DNA from: an uncultured Gammaproteobacteria bacterium
GTDB lineage: Bacteria > Pseudomonadota > Gammaproteobacteria > Pseudomonadales > Pseudohongiellaceae
Length of the DNA stretch: 64,000 bases
Reading direction: 5' to 3'
Assembly: GCA_903837345.1 (NCBI GenBank)
Contig: CAILUG010000060.1
Coordinates: 1-64,000 of the forward strand
The translations under genes and the position numbers were made by a program. Shown here in pieces: positions 1 through 7,397 of the stretch; within the stretch, counting starts at the first letter, position 1; each line of letters opens with the position of its first letter. The notes under the pieces were generated by a model that was given only the letters and a program-made list of their open reading frames with translations, was not told the DNA's origin and ran no database searches.

Positions 1-26
1 CTGCGAATTTCGACAATAATATCCAT
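1..26 (-). CDS. istA: Putative IstA-like transposase, first codons only (partial)
   Basis: An ATG at 26-24 on the minus strand opens a frame reading MDIIVEIR up to the window edge. GGAG lies about nine bases upstream. IstA transposases often begin with a similar short stretch before the helix-turn-helix that binds the element ends. Only eight residues are visible, so the call rests mainly on the terminal repeats upstream. Confidence 0.4.
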
Positions 27-139
27 GTAATACACTCCAGATACCTCCGGCTAAAACGCCAGAGGATGACACACGGAGGTGGAAACTATTGGACGCTGTT
101 TCCACCCCTAATCTGGAAAGTTTTGCACGCTGATTAACA
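1..139 (-). mobile_element. End of an IS21-family-like insertion sequence (element continues off the left edge)
   Basis: Read on the minus strand, the segment begins with a TG terminus at 139-138 and carries two near-identical 18-base direct repeats, at 131-114 and 97-80 (AGCGTGCAAAACTTTCCA and AGCGTCCAATAGTTTCCA, 15 of 18 matching). Multiple terminal direct repeats just inside a TG...CA end are a known feature of IS21-type elements. The repeats are followed by a ribosome-binding-like GGAG and a start codon whose short peptide resembles the first residues of IstA. The element interrupts the neighbouring cytochrome gene and supplies its stop codon. Family assignment is inference from the end structure because the transposase body lies outside the window. 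Confidence 0.6.
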
Positions 140-2017
140 CTGCGGTGTGTTTTGTTGGGTGAGATCAGTCTTCACGCCGGGCGGTGGCGTCGGGACTGGT
201 GCACCCAGCAAGTCTTCCACAATCCAGGAACCGCGAATAACCGGCGATGTCCTGTTGGCCACTGAGGTGGCAGTGAGAATGCTGCCCTGGCCTAGCAGCC
301 CGCGGCGCGGACTGTTTTCGGGCAACTGGACCCGGCGCATGTAATCGCCACGCACTCCGGCGATCCCGTAATGCTCGGCCAGTTTGGCGTTGAGCCATGT
401 GTAGGGGGAATCCAGCAGTTTAAGCAAACCGAGGTTCTGTCGCATCACATCACTGAACAACAACTCGGTTTCCTGGCGGAAGCCTTTGCGAAGTTGTGCA
501 TTGAAGGCAGGGTCCTGTGGCAAGGCGTCGTCGAGGTCGCGCAGGCGCAGCCATTGTCCGGCAAAGTTGTGTACCAGGGCATCAGCGCGGGCGTCGCGCT
601 GCATGCGCGCTACCTGTTGTGCGAGTACAGCCGGTTCGTGCAATTTGCCGGACGCTGCCACATCACGCAGTTCCTTGTCCGGAATGCTGCTCCACAAGAA
701 GAACGACAGTCGCGAGGCCAGTTCAATATCGCTGATCGCATAGACTTTGCCTTCGCTTACGCCAGCTGGTTGCTGTTCAATCAGATACAAAAAGCGGGGA
801 TCCATCAACATTCGCGACAAGGCATACTGGATACCCATCTCGAATCCACCGAGCTGTTTGCCCTTGTCAAAGAAAGACAAGAGCCCGGCCACTTCCTTGC
901 CATTACTCTGCAGCGGTCGCCGATAGGCAGCAGTTGCCAGCTTGGTGAGGATATCCCGGGCACAGCCGGGTTCTTCACTGGCAGCCTGCGGATAACAGGA
1001 AAAAATGGCCTGACGGCTGGGCGTATTGCCTGCGCCCTTCGCTTCGAACGGGCCGTTGATCTGCAAGGAGGCTATCGCGCCCTCACGACTGAATACATCA
1101 TAGAAATCATTCACGCCCTCGCAGCGGCGGCTGTCGATCAGGGCCACTCCCACTTCGTGGGGACCGGCAGGAATGGGGATCTGGAAGCGGGTGGGGTTGT
1201 CCTGTTTAACCAGCATGCCATCCAGCGTGACCATCACCTCTGAATTGCCGGAACAGAAAGCCTGGTTGTTGAAAACACCGCCGGCACCGCGCGCATTCAC
1301 CAGAATCTCGTATTGTCCGTCGAGCGGAAAATTGTGGGTAACCAGCAAGCCGGACCGCGTTCCCAGCGGCAGCCCCTCGATCTGGGTTTCCTGCCCGCCA
1401 GCAGGCACCGGATAGATGGTTTGTGAAGGTATCAGCGAGAGATCTCCCACCGCTTCACGCCCGATGCGCATGGCAGCACCGGCAAGGGCATCAATCAGGG
1501 TTGGCGAAACGCTCAGAACATCGACATTGTTGTTGAAACCCGCGCCGGCGGCTTCACGCGGCAACGTTGCCACGATTGCCGATGCATCAAAGGCCAACAG
1601 GTCTCGTATCGCATTGGTGTACTCTTCGCGATTAAGCCTGCGCAAGCCTTCTTTGCCGGGATTGGGAGCAGACGCATGTTCGCTGTCGAGGGCAGCGCCC
1701 ACCTGGGCAGCAAATCCGTCAAGCACGGCCCGGGGCGGACGGTCCTTGCCGGCTGGTGGCATCATGCCGGTCCTGAGCTTGCGGATGACTTTTTCCCACA
1801 CAACATCGTCACTGACCAGATGCTCGTGAGCAAGCAGATCGAAAGCGAGACTGCCAGCCTGATCGTCCAGGTTGTGGCATGTCACACAATACTTTTCCAG
1901 CACGGACCAATCCGGGCCTGCTGCACCCTGTACGGTTTGCGCCATCAGCTGGGACACGCAAAGCGTGCTGGCAATCAAGAGCGTGTTTCTATGGATCACG
2001 TGTGCTAATATTCCCAT
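134..2017 (-). CDS. DUF1587/DUF1592-type cytochrome c-like protein, 3' end cut by an IS end
   Basis: The 627-residue product has a signal peptide (residues 1-27), a CVTCH haem c motif at 44-48 (Planctomycete-cytochrome-like domain), a DUF1587 stretch around 124-140 (LRRLNREEYTNAIRDLL), a YRRPL DUF1595 segment near 365, a DUF1592 core (SDIELASRLSFFLWSSIPDKEL, about 430-450) and the beginning of DUF1588 (RGLLGQGSILT near 577). Complete family members continue with the rest of DUF1588, a second CxxCH and DUF1585. These are absent: the frame ends in a TAA that belongs to the IS21-like terminus. The protein is expected to be secreted. Its substrate is unknown and it has probably been inactivated. 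Confidence 0.8.
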   Translation of the reverse strand: MGILAHVIHRNTLLIASTLCVSQLMAQTVQGAAGPDWSVLEKYCVTCHNLDDQAGSLAFDLLAHEHLVSDDVVWEKVIRKLRTGMMPPAGKDRPPRAVLDGFAAQVGAALDSEHASAPNPGKEGLRRLNREEYTNAIRDLLAFDASAIVATLPREAAGAGFNNNVDVLSVSPTLIDALAGAAMRIGREAVGDLSLIPSQTIYPVPAGGQETQIEGLPLGTRSGLLVTHNFPLDGQYEILVNARGAGGVFNNQAFCSGNSEVMVTLDGMLVKQDNPTRFQIPIPAGPHEVGVALIDSRRCEGVNDFYDVFSREGAIASLQINGPFEAKGAGNTPSRQAIFSCYPQAASEEPGCARDILTKLATAAYRRPLQSNGKEVAGLLSFFDKGKQLGGFEMGIQYALSRMLMDPRFLYLIEQQPAGVSEGKVYAISDIELASRLSFFLWSSIPDKELRDVAASGKLHEPAVLAQQVARMQRDARADALVHNFAGQWLRLRDLDDALPQDPAFNAQLRKGFRQETELLFSDVMRQNLGLLKLLDSPYTWLNAKLAEHYGIAGVRGDYMRRVQLPENSPRRGLLGQGSILTATSVANRTSPVIRGSWIVEDLLGAPVPTPPPGVKTDLTQQNTPQC

Positions 2018-2136
2018 TTTTAAGCAGTTATTTGTATTTTTTTGCTTATTAAAATTATCGTTATTGTGTAATTATCCGTTTCATCAAATCAGCATGTTCA
2101 GTTTCTGCAACAACGCCAGTACGAACCGGACACCTC

Positions 2137-2610
2137 ATGACCAATACAAAAACCAGAACAAAAACCAGAACAATTGCCAAAATAAATTTCGGTGAACTCA
2201 CCAATCACACCGGCTACCACATCAGGCGCAGTCACTCCACTCTCATGCGACTGTTTGCAACCAACTGCAAGCAATTCCACCTCAAAAGCCAACAAACTTC
2301 CATTCTGATTCTCACCCGCGAAAATTCCGGCATTACCCCGGCTGCAATCGCGGACGCCATCGAAATTGAGCGCTCGCTTATGGCCAAGTTGCTGACTGAT
2401 CTCATGAAAAGAAAATTCATCGAAGCCAGGTCATGCAGTCTGGACGGCAGACAAAAAGGGCTCTTCATCACTCCCAAGGGCAAAATTTTCATTAGCCAGG
2501 TGCTGGAGTACTTTTCGCAGAATCTGGAAAGTGGAATCAACCGCAATCTTTCCGAACGTGAACGACTCACCCTTATCAAGCTGCTGCAGAAAATCTACGA
2601 AAACCCCTAG
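2137..2610 (+). CDS. MarR-family transcriptional regulator
   Basis: The 157-residue protein has the MarR winged-helix layout: an N-terminal dimerisation helix, a helix-turn-helix around residues 66-90 (GITPAAIADAIEIERSLMAKLLTDL), a basic wing (SLDGRQKGLFITPKGK, about 101-116) and C-terminal helices (LSERERLTLIKLLQKIYE). MarR proteins bind palindromic operators and release on binding small, often aromatic, ligands. The gene is divergent from the truncated cytochrome gene and lies upstream of the esterase genes, with a perfect 18-bp palindrome in between. Control of those genes is therefore plausible but inferred. The first 20 residues are unusually Thr/Lys-rich. Confidence 0.85.
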   Translation: MTNTKTRTKTRTIAKINFGELTNHTGYHIRRSHSTLMRLFATNCKQFHLKSQQTSILILTRENSGITPAAIADAIEIERSLMAKLLTDLMKRKFIEARSCSLDGRQKGLFITPKGKIFISQVLEYFSQNLESGINRNLSERERLTLIKLLQKIYENP

Positions 2611-2628
2611 CCCTGCGTATCACTCTAC

Positions 2629-2690
2629 CAGCAGCCGGAACAGCCAGCAGCCGGAACAGCCAGCAGCCGGAACAACCAGCAGCCGGAATC
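2629..2690. repeat. 16-bp tandem repeat, about four copies
   Basis: The unit CAGCAGCCGGAACAGC starts at 2629 and recurs at 2645, 2661 (one change) and 2677 (last copy partial and diverged). It begins 18 bases after the marR stop codon. The copy number may vary between strains; no function is evident. Confidence 0.9.
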
Positions 2691-2710
2691 CCCCGGCCAA
2701 ATCCAATGCC

Positions 2711-2728
2711 AATATAGTTAACTATATT
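2711..2728. promoter_or_regulatory. 18-bp perfect palindrome, candidate MarR operator
   Basis: AATATAGTTAACTATATT reads identically on both strands and is followed at once by another AACTAT half-site. Its length and AT-rich character match typical MarR operators. It lies between the regulator and the esterase operon, about 370 bases upstream of the esterase start. Binding is inferred. Confidence 0.45.
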
Positions 2729-3096
2729 AACTATGTCATTTAATTAATTCAACCAACCAATATTTCCATGGCGCCATTCGAAGCGGGGGTCAGCTGCCTG
2801 CATCCACATGCAGTGCCGGCTCACGGCGTATGGGGATAAAGGCATTGCCGTGCCCGTCCGGTTTAAAACACAAGGAATTTCAAGCCTTATTGCCCTGAAA
2901 ATATCAGCGGAACGCGGATCCTGCCGGTTGCACATTGGCCAATGGCGATATAGGCTCGTGCTTGCAAACGATTGCAGCGCCTTCGTTTCGCATCAGCTGA
3001 TTATAAAAAAACAGATCTTTGCCCTGGGGCTTTCGGCATGCATTCAATCAATTCCGTGCCTGCATCCCTGGCCGCCAACGAGGGAGATTTGCATCC

Positions 3097-4926
3097 ATGA
3101 CATTGAAAAACCATTGGCCGTGCTTGCTGGTGCTGTGCACCTTGTCTGCCGCTGTCAGCGCGCAGACTCCTGCCAGCACTGCCGCCGCTCTGGGCAAGGA
3201 CACCTGCGAAAAACTGCAAACCCTCGCAATAACGCCGGCGCAGATCGGCGAACCGGTGGCGAAGGTCGTCATTGAATCTGCCACATGGGAAGCGGTTGCG
3301 CCCGCGCACTGCCGCATCAATGGCCGCTTCGATCCGGTCGATACCGCACCCAACGCGCGCCCGATCAAGTTCGGCGTGGTGCTGCCGGCCAGCTGGAACA
3401 GCCGCGCCATCCACATGGGTGGCGGTGGCATGAACGGTACCATTCCTCAACTGGTGGGCCGTGGCGATCAGAGCGACACTGCCAAAGGATATGCCACTTA
3501 TGGCAGCGACTCCGGCCATGCCATCAACGACGATCCGAAGTGGCTGCTCAACGACGAAGCCATCAGGAACCTCGGCTACCTTCAGATGAAAAAGACCCAT
3601 GACGCCGCGCTGGTGCTGATCAACAAGGCTTACGGCAGCGCACCGAAATACAACTACTGGGTCGGCAGTTCGCAGGGTGGCCGCGAAGGCCTCACTGTGG
3701 CGCAGCGCTATCCGCAGGATTACGACGGCGTGGTGGTAACGGTGCCGATCGTCGGCTTTTCGTCGCTGATGCTGGGGCCCAGCAAGATTCGCATACAGGA
3801 GAAGTCGCTGGCCAGCTGGGTCCCCGCGTCCAAAGGCACGGCGATACTCACCGAGTTCATGCGCCAGTGTGACAAGCTCGATGGCATCGCAGACGGCGTC
3901 ATCAATGACTACACCGATTGTCGCGCGCAGTTCAATGTCAACGACGACAAGGGCGACAAGGATCCATGGGCGAAGTTGCACTGCCCCAACGATGTTGATC
4001 CCGCGCCGAATGACAACAGCAAGAATGCCTGTTTGACGTCAGCACAGATCAAGACGGTGGAGTTCATCTTTTCCGATCTGCCCGCCGCAGTGAAGCTGCC
4101 GAACGGCCGCAGCAATTTCGGCATGTGGGCACCGACCACGGCAGTAGTGAGCCAGTTCCCGGCGTTCGGTGGTCCGCCGCCGGCTGCTCCTGCACCACAG
4201 GGTGCTGCGCCCGGCGCACGCCCGGCTGGTGCTCCGCCCGCAGGTGGTCCGCCTGCCGGTGGTCCTCCGCCTGGTTTCGCCAACATGGCACCTCCGGGGG
4301 CGGTATTCATGTCGCTGCGCTACAAGGGCCAGGAAGGCGCCGCTGCTGATGCGCCGCTGTTCACCACACTCGGCACTGACGGCGTCACCGGCTTTTTCAT
4401 GCAGGACCCGAGCGCCAATCCGCTCGACTTCGACAATGCCAAACACGGCAAGCGTCATGAGCAACTGGCGCCGATACTCGATTCGACCCAGCCTGATTTG
4501 AGCGCGTTCGTCGCGCGTGGCGGCAAGCTGATCGCCATCATCGGCACCGACGACACCATAGCCGCGCCGGGTGAACAGCTGAACTTCTACCAGTCGGTGA
4601 TCGACAAGATGGGCCGTGGCAAGGTAGATCAATTCGCAAGACTGTATGTGCTGCCGCAGACAGGTCACGGCCTCACCGGCCGCTCGGCCAACGTCGATGG
4701 CGACGGCAAGACCATTACGCCAAGCGAGATTCCCAGCCGCGTCGATCGTTTTGCGTTGTTGACGCAGTGGGTCGAACAGGGCAAGGCGCCGACCATGAGC
4801 GTCGAAGTATCCGGCATGAGTGCAACGCGACCGATGTGCAGCTATCCACAGTACCCGCACTATCAGGGCGGCGATGCCAACAGCGCCGCCTCTTACCTGT
4901 GCACCAAACCCAAATACGCCAAATAA
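3097..4926 (+). CDS. Secreted tannase/feruloyl-esterase-family hydrolase (atypical)
   Basis: The start at ATG 3097 follows AGGGAG and gives 609 residues with a signal peptide (1-22, cut after VSA). The alpha/beta-hydrolase core shows an oxyanion-region GGGGMNG near 108, nucleophile motif GSSQGG at 190-195 (Ser192 likely catalytic), an acid region (IIGTDDTIAAPGEQ) and a late His (LPQTGHG). The family normally has Cys beside the catalytic Ser and His, joined as a disulfide; here both Cys are replaced (GSS and GHG). A Pro/Gly/Ala-rich insert (about 4170-4300) splits the domain. The likely role is hydrolysis of aromatic esters in periplasm or medium. It is followed after 19 bases by a DUF3237 gene, suggesting an operon. 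Confidence 0.82.
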   Translation: MTLKNHWPCLLVLCTLSAAVSAQTPASTAAALGKDTCEKLQTLAITPAQIGEPVAKVVIESATWEAVAPAHCRINGRFDPVDTAPNARPIKFGVVLPASWNSRAIHMGGGGMNGTIPQLVGRGDQSDTAKGYATYGSDSGHAINDDPKWLLNDEAIRNLGYLQMKKTHDAALVLINKAYGSAPKYNYWVGSSQGGREGLTVAQRYPQDYDGVVVTVPIVGFSSLMLGPSKIRIQEKSLASWVPASKGTAILTEFMRQCDKLDGIADGVINDYTDCRAQFNVNDDKGDKDPWAKLHCPNDVDPAPNDNSKNACLTSAQIKTVEFIFSDLPAAVKLPNGRSNFGMWAPTTAVVSQFPAFGGPPPAAPAPQGAAPGARPAGAPPAGGPPAGGPPPGFANMAPPGAVFMSLRYKGQEGAAADAPLFTTLGTDGVTGFFMQDPSANPLDFDNAKHGKRHEQLAPILDSTQPDLSAFVARGGKLIAIIGTDDTIAAPGEQLNFYQSVIDKMGRGKVDQFARLYVLPQTGHGLTGRSANVDGDGKTITPSEIPSRVDRFALLTQWVEQGKAPTMSVEVSGMSATRPMCSYPQYPHYQGGDANSAASYLCTKPKYAK

Positions 4927-4945
4927 CAACAACGGGAGCCCCGCC

Positions 4946-5509
4946 ATGCGCACTACTCTGCTTGCCACACTGACTTTGCTGGCCCTTGCCACCAGCGCTG
5001 CCGCACAAACACCTCCACCTGCCAAACCGCTGGGCACAGTGCCCGATGCCGCGCAGATGCCGAAGGTGGAGTTCGCGTTCGAAGAACGTGTGACATTGTC
5101 GCCAGCCGTAGTGCTTGGCAAGACCGCGCTCGGGGGCCGCCAGTACATTCCGATCACCGGTGGCACCATCGCAGGACCGAAGTTCAGCGGCAAGGTGGTG
5201 CCCGGCGGCTGGGATTACCAGCTGCAGATGGCAAGCGGCTGCGGCACGCTGAGCGCCGATTACTTCATCCAGTCGGACGACGGCGTGATGATCCACGTAC
5301 TCAACGAAGCGATGAACTGTCGACCGACCGGCCCTGATGCCGCACGCAGTTTCACGCGTCTGAGATTGGAAGCACCTGAAGGCAAGTACGGCTGGATGAC
5401 GAGCAGCGTGTTCGTCTCCACCATTGAACTCGACAGTGGCCCCGCCGGCGCCGATGGCAAACCGGCGCCGCTCAGTGCAATCCGGATCAAGATCTACCAG
5501 ATCAAATAA
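4946..5509 (+). CDS. Secreted DUF3237 protein
   Basis: The ATG at 4946 has CGGGAG eight bases upstream and follows the esterase stop by 19 bases. The 187-residue product has a signal peptide (about 1-21, TSAAAQ cut) and a DUF3237 beta-barrel-like domain from about residue 45: a GGRQYIPITGGTIAGPKFSG core, GGWDYQLQMASG, and a conserved end FVSTIELDSG...IRIKIYQIK. The family is small and of unknown biochemical function, often found beside esterases and SnoaL-like proteins. Co-transcription with the esterase suggests a shared pathway, but nothing in the sequence shows catalytic residues. Confidence 0.8.
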   Translation: MRTTLLATLTLLALATSAAAQTPPPAKPLGTVPDAAQMPKVEFAFEERVTLSPAVVLGKTALGGRQYIPITGGTIAGPKFSGKVVPGGWDYQLQMASGCGTLSADYFIQSDDGVMIHVLNEAMNCRPTGPDAARSFTRLRLEAPEGKYGWMTSSVFVSTIELDSGPAGADGKPAPLSAIRIKIYQIK

Positions 5510-5575
5510 CTCTCAAAACAGGTACTTGAATTACCCTCAACAGCCCCAACCATGCAATCTTCCACGGAGATTGTT

Positions 5576-5824
5576 ATGAGCGGACCCAACCTGCAACTGG
5601 GCATACTCGGCGCCATGTTTGTATTCTCGTGGCTAATGGTGAAACTGGTTCGATACATCAAAACCAAACGGGTCAACCCGGAATGCAACATCACCCAGCC
5701 ACGGCCAGCAAACTACCAAACCGACGGCATGTTGTACGGCATGCTCGCAAACACCGCCTCCACCCGCTTGATGGCGTTGCCGTCGATCTTGAACAGCTCG
5801 ATCAGAATGAACGAGTGCGGGTAG
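5576..5824 (+). CDS. Possible small single-pass membrane protein
   Basis: An ATG at 5576 is preceded by CACGGAG at good spacing. The frame encodes one hydrophobic segment (residues 8-24, GILGAMFVFSWLMVKLV) followed by a basic YIKTKR stretch, which resembles a tiny inner-membrane protein. The last 112 bases run antisense through the end of the convergent gene at 5713-6654, so the C-terminal half may be meaningless. No family is recognised. Confidence 0.3.
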   Translation: MSGPNLQLGILGAMFVFSWLMVKLVRYIKTKRVNPECNITQPRPANYQTDGMLYGMLANTASTRLMALPSILNSSIRMNECG

Positions 5825-6654
5825 AAGAACACCGATTTTGCCTTGGTCTTGCCGTCGGTCCAGGTGACGTCGACGATCTTGCCGCTGTGATCCATGAAGC
5901 CGGCAGCCAGAACAATTCCTTTCTCTTCATCCACCAACGGAAAGCGCCGGTCGCGCAGACGGTCGTCGTAGACGTATTGACCGAGCTTGAACTGGTCGGC
6001 GCAGCCCATTTTGGCGATGTCGTAGTTGGGAATGGTCGGGTTGTTGGTGGTCTTGAGGCCGTTCTCGACGCGATCGCAGTCGTTGGTGAAGTCGGTGAAC
6101 AGGTGGCCATCGTTCTGCTGCAGGGTGTCGAAGTAGCCGTCGGCGACGCTGATCATGCGTTCACGCCGCACGCGTTTGGCTTCTGGCACTGTAGCCGCCC
6201 ACACCGCACTGCTCTTTTCCAAACCATCGGTGGCCGGGAACGGTGAGGTGTCGATCTTGCGCGACAGCACGGTTTCAATTTCGGTTATCTTGCCGTCCTT
6301 CACTTTCAGACGCGCGGCGAGGATGCCGGGCGTGTCATGTTCGGTGATCACTTCCACCAGCGCCACCTGCCCTTGTGCCGGATCAGCCAGCCTCAGGTTG
6401 TAGTTGCGCCTGCCTTTGATGGTATTCCACAGGCCGTCGCCGACCTTCATCTGCACACCGTTCTCGGTGAACTTGACGTCCCTTGCCAGCGGCAGCCGGC
6501 TGACATCCTGCTTCAGCATCGCATCCAGATAAATATCGGCGAACTTGTACAAACAAGCCCGGTCGCAGTCGATTGCGGTCGATGACGATTGCGCCAATGC
6601 TGCAGTGGCTCCAAGAGTGAGGACGAACGTGGCAAGCAAGATTTTCATTGTCAT
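5713..6654 (-). CDS. Secreted DUF8021/NTF2-like protein
   Basis: The 313-residue product has a signal peptide (1-21, ATAALAQ) and two NTF2/SnoaL-like halves. The first (about 35-135) starts ACLYKFADIYLDAMLKQD and contains KVGDGLWNTIKGRRNY. The second (about 165-300, DUF8021-like) begins MISVADGYFDTLQQND and holds two Cys (DCDRVENG, MGCADQF) that could pair in the periplasm. ATG 6654 overlaps the stop of the upstream SnoaL gene; the internal ATG at 6648 is better placed relative to AGGAA. Comparable proteins occur in aromatic and steroid degradation regions. No catalytic residue can be assigned. Confidence 0.7.
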   Translation of the reverse strand: MTMKILLATFVLTLGATAALAQSSSTAIDCDRACLYKFADIYLDAMLKQDVSRLPLARDVKFTENGVQMKVGDGLWNTIKGRRNYNLRLADPAQGQVALVEVITEHDTPGILAARLKVKDGKITEIETVLSRKIDTSPFPATDGLEKSSAVWAATVPEAKRVRRERMISVADGYFDTLQQNDGHLFTDFTNDCDRVENGLKTTNNPTIPNYDIAKMGCADQFKLGQYVYDDRLRDRRFPLVDEEKGIVLAAGFMDHSGKIVDVTWTDGKTKAKSVFFYPHSFILIELFKIDGNAIKRVEAVFASMPYNMPSVW

Positions 6655-7346
6655 TTTCCTGTGACCGGGTTCTTGTAATGGTAAGGCGGTACAAACACAT
6701 CGGGAAATGCACCGTATTTCACCGTAGTTGCCGCGTCAGGAGCCAGATTCTCCTTCTGCTGCGGCATCGCCACTGCGCCCTTGTTCCAGCCCTGGTCGTA
6801 TTCCACATAGAACGTGATGTAGCTGTGAAGATTGCTGATGCGCCATACGCCGTCCTGCTTCGCATATTCGTTTTCATAGGTGGCTTCACCCCAGCGTGCC
6901 TCCTTGCCAAGATGGCCTACCTGGATGAACGAACGCCAGCGGGCCTTGGCAGTGTTGCCGTCGTCGGCCACATGGATGACAGGCTGCAGCTGCATGTGGT
7001 TGTAGAGCCGGCCGTATTCAAGCTCACCCAGCGAGTGCAGATATTCGCGGATGCGGTCCTGGCCCTTGAACACGCCACGACCGGCGATTTCCAGTGAGGC
7101 ATCGGCGGTGAACAGATCGGCTGCATCATCCCAGTGTGACTTGTCCACATAGAAGCCGTAACTGGCCTGCAGATTGGCGATGCTGACATAGTCGCCGGCG
7201 GCCTGCGCCTGTTGCCGCAAGACAGTGGTCTCGGTTTGCAAGTCTTGCACCTGCTGCTGCAGGGCACGTTGAGTGGGCAGCAACCAGCCGGCACCGGCCA
7301 GCATCACTGCCACTGCGATGACAAGGCCCACGATCCTGTTGTTCAT
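6651..7346 (-). CDS. Membrane-anchored SnoaL-like (nuclear transport factor 2 fold) protein
   Basis: A single N-terminal transmembrane or uncleaved signal helix (residues 5-23) is followed by a short coiled coil (QRALQQQVQDLQTETTVLRQQ, about 27-47) and a SnoaL_4-type domain from about residue 52 (YVSIANLQASYGFYVDKSHWDDAADLFTADA). The C-terminus is Pro/Tyr-rich (VPPYHYKNPVTG). GGAG precedes the ATG. The gene shares four bases with the next gene, indicating one transcript. The coiled coil suggests oligomerisation at the membrane. Substrate unknown. Confidence 0.75.
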   Translation of the reverse strand: MNNRIVGLVIAVAVMLAGAGWLLPTQRALQQQVQDLQTETTVLRQQAQAAGDYVSIANLQASYGFYVDKSHWDDAADLFTADASLEIAGRGVFKGQDRIREYLHSLGELEYGRLYNHMQLQPVIHVADDGNTAKARWRSFIQVGHLGKEARWGEATYENEYAKQDGVWRISNLHSYITFYVEYDQGWNKGAVAMPQQKENLAPDAATTVKYGAFPDVFVPPYHYKNPVTGK

Positions 7347-7397
7347 TTGCGTTCTCCGGTTAACAATGCACTCTCTGGTGCCAACGAGAACAACAAT

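Larger units (their letters stand above)
2611..3096. other. Gene-free stretch between marR and the first esterase
   Basis: No convincing coding frame is present in these 486 bases. They hold a 16-bp tandem repeat just after the marR stop, an AT-rich patch with an 18-bp perfect palindrome, and an AGGGAG ribosome-binding site at 3081-3086 serving the ATG at 3097. The rest shows nothing recognisable. Confidence 0.6.

Noticed and set aside
371-1243. Open frame of 290 codons on the plus strand
   Set aside because: It lies wholly antisense to the DUF1592 gene and lacks any recognisable motif; a GC-driven shadow.
2629-2690. CRISPR-like array
   Set aside because: Units are contiguous 16-mers without spacers and no cas gene is near.
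3001-5193. Long minus-strand frames opposite the first esterase
   Set aside because: They mirror the esterase, have no start context and read as Arg/Gly-rich noise.
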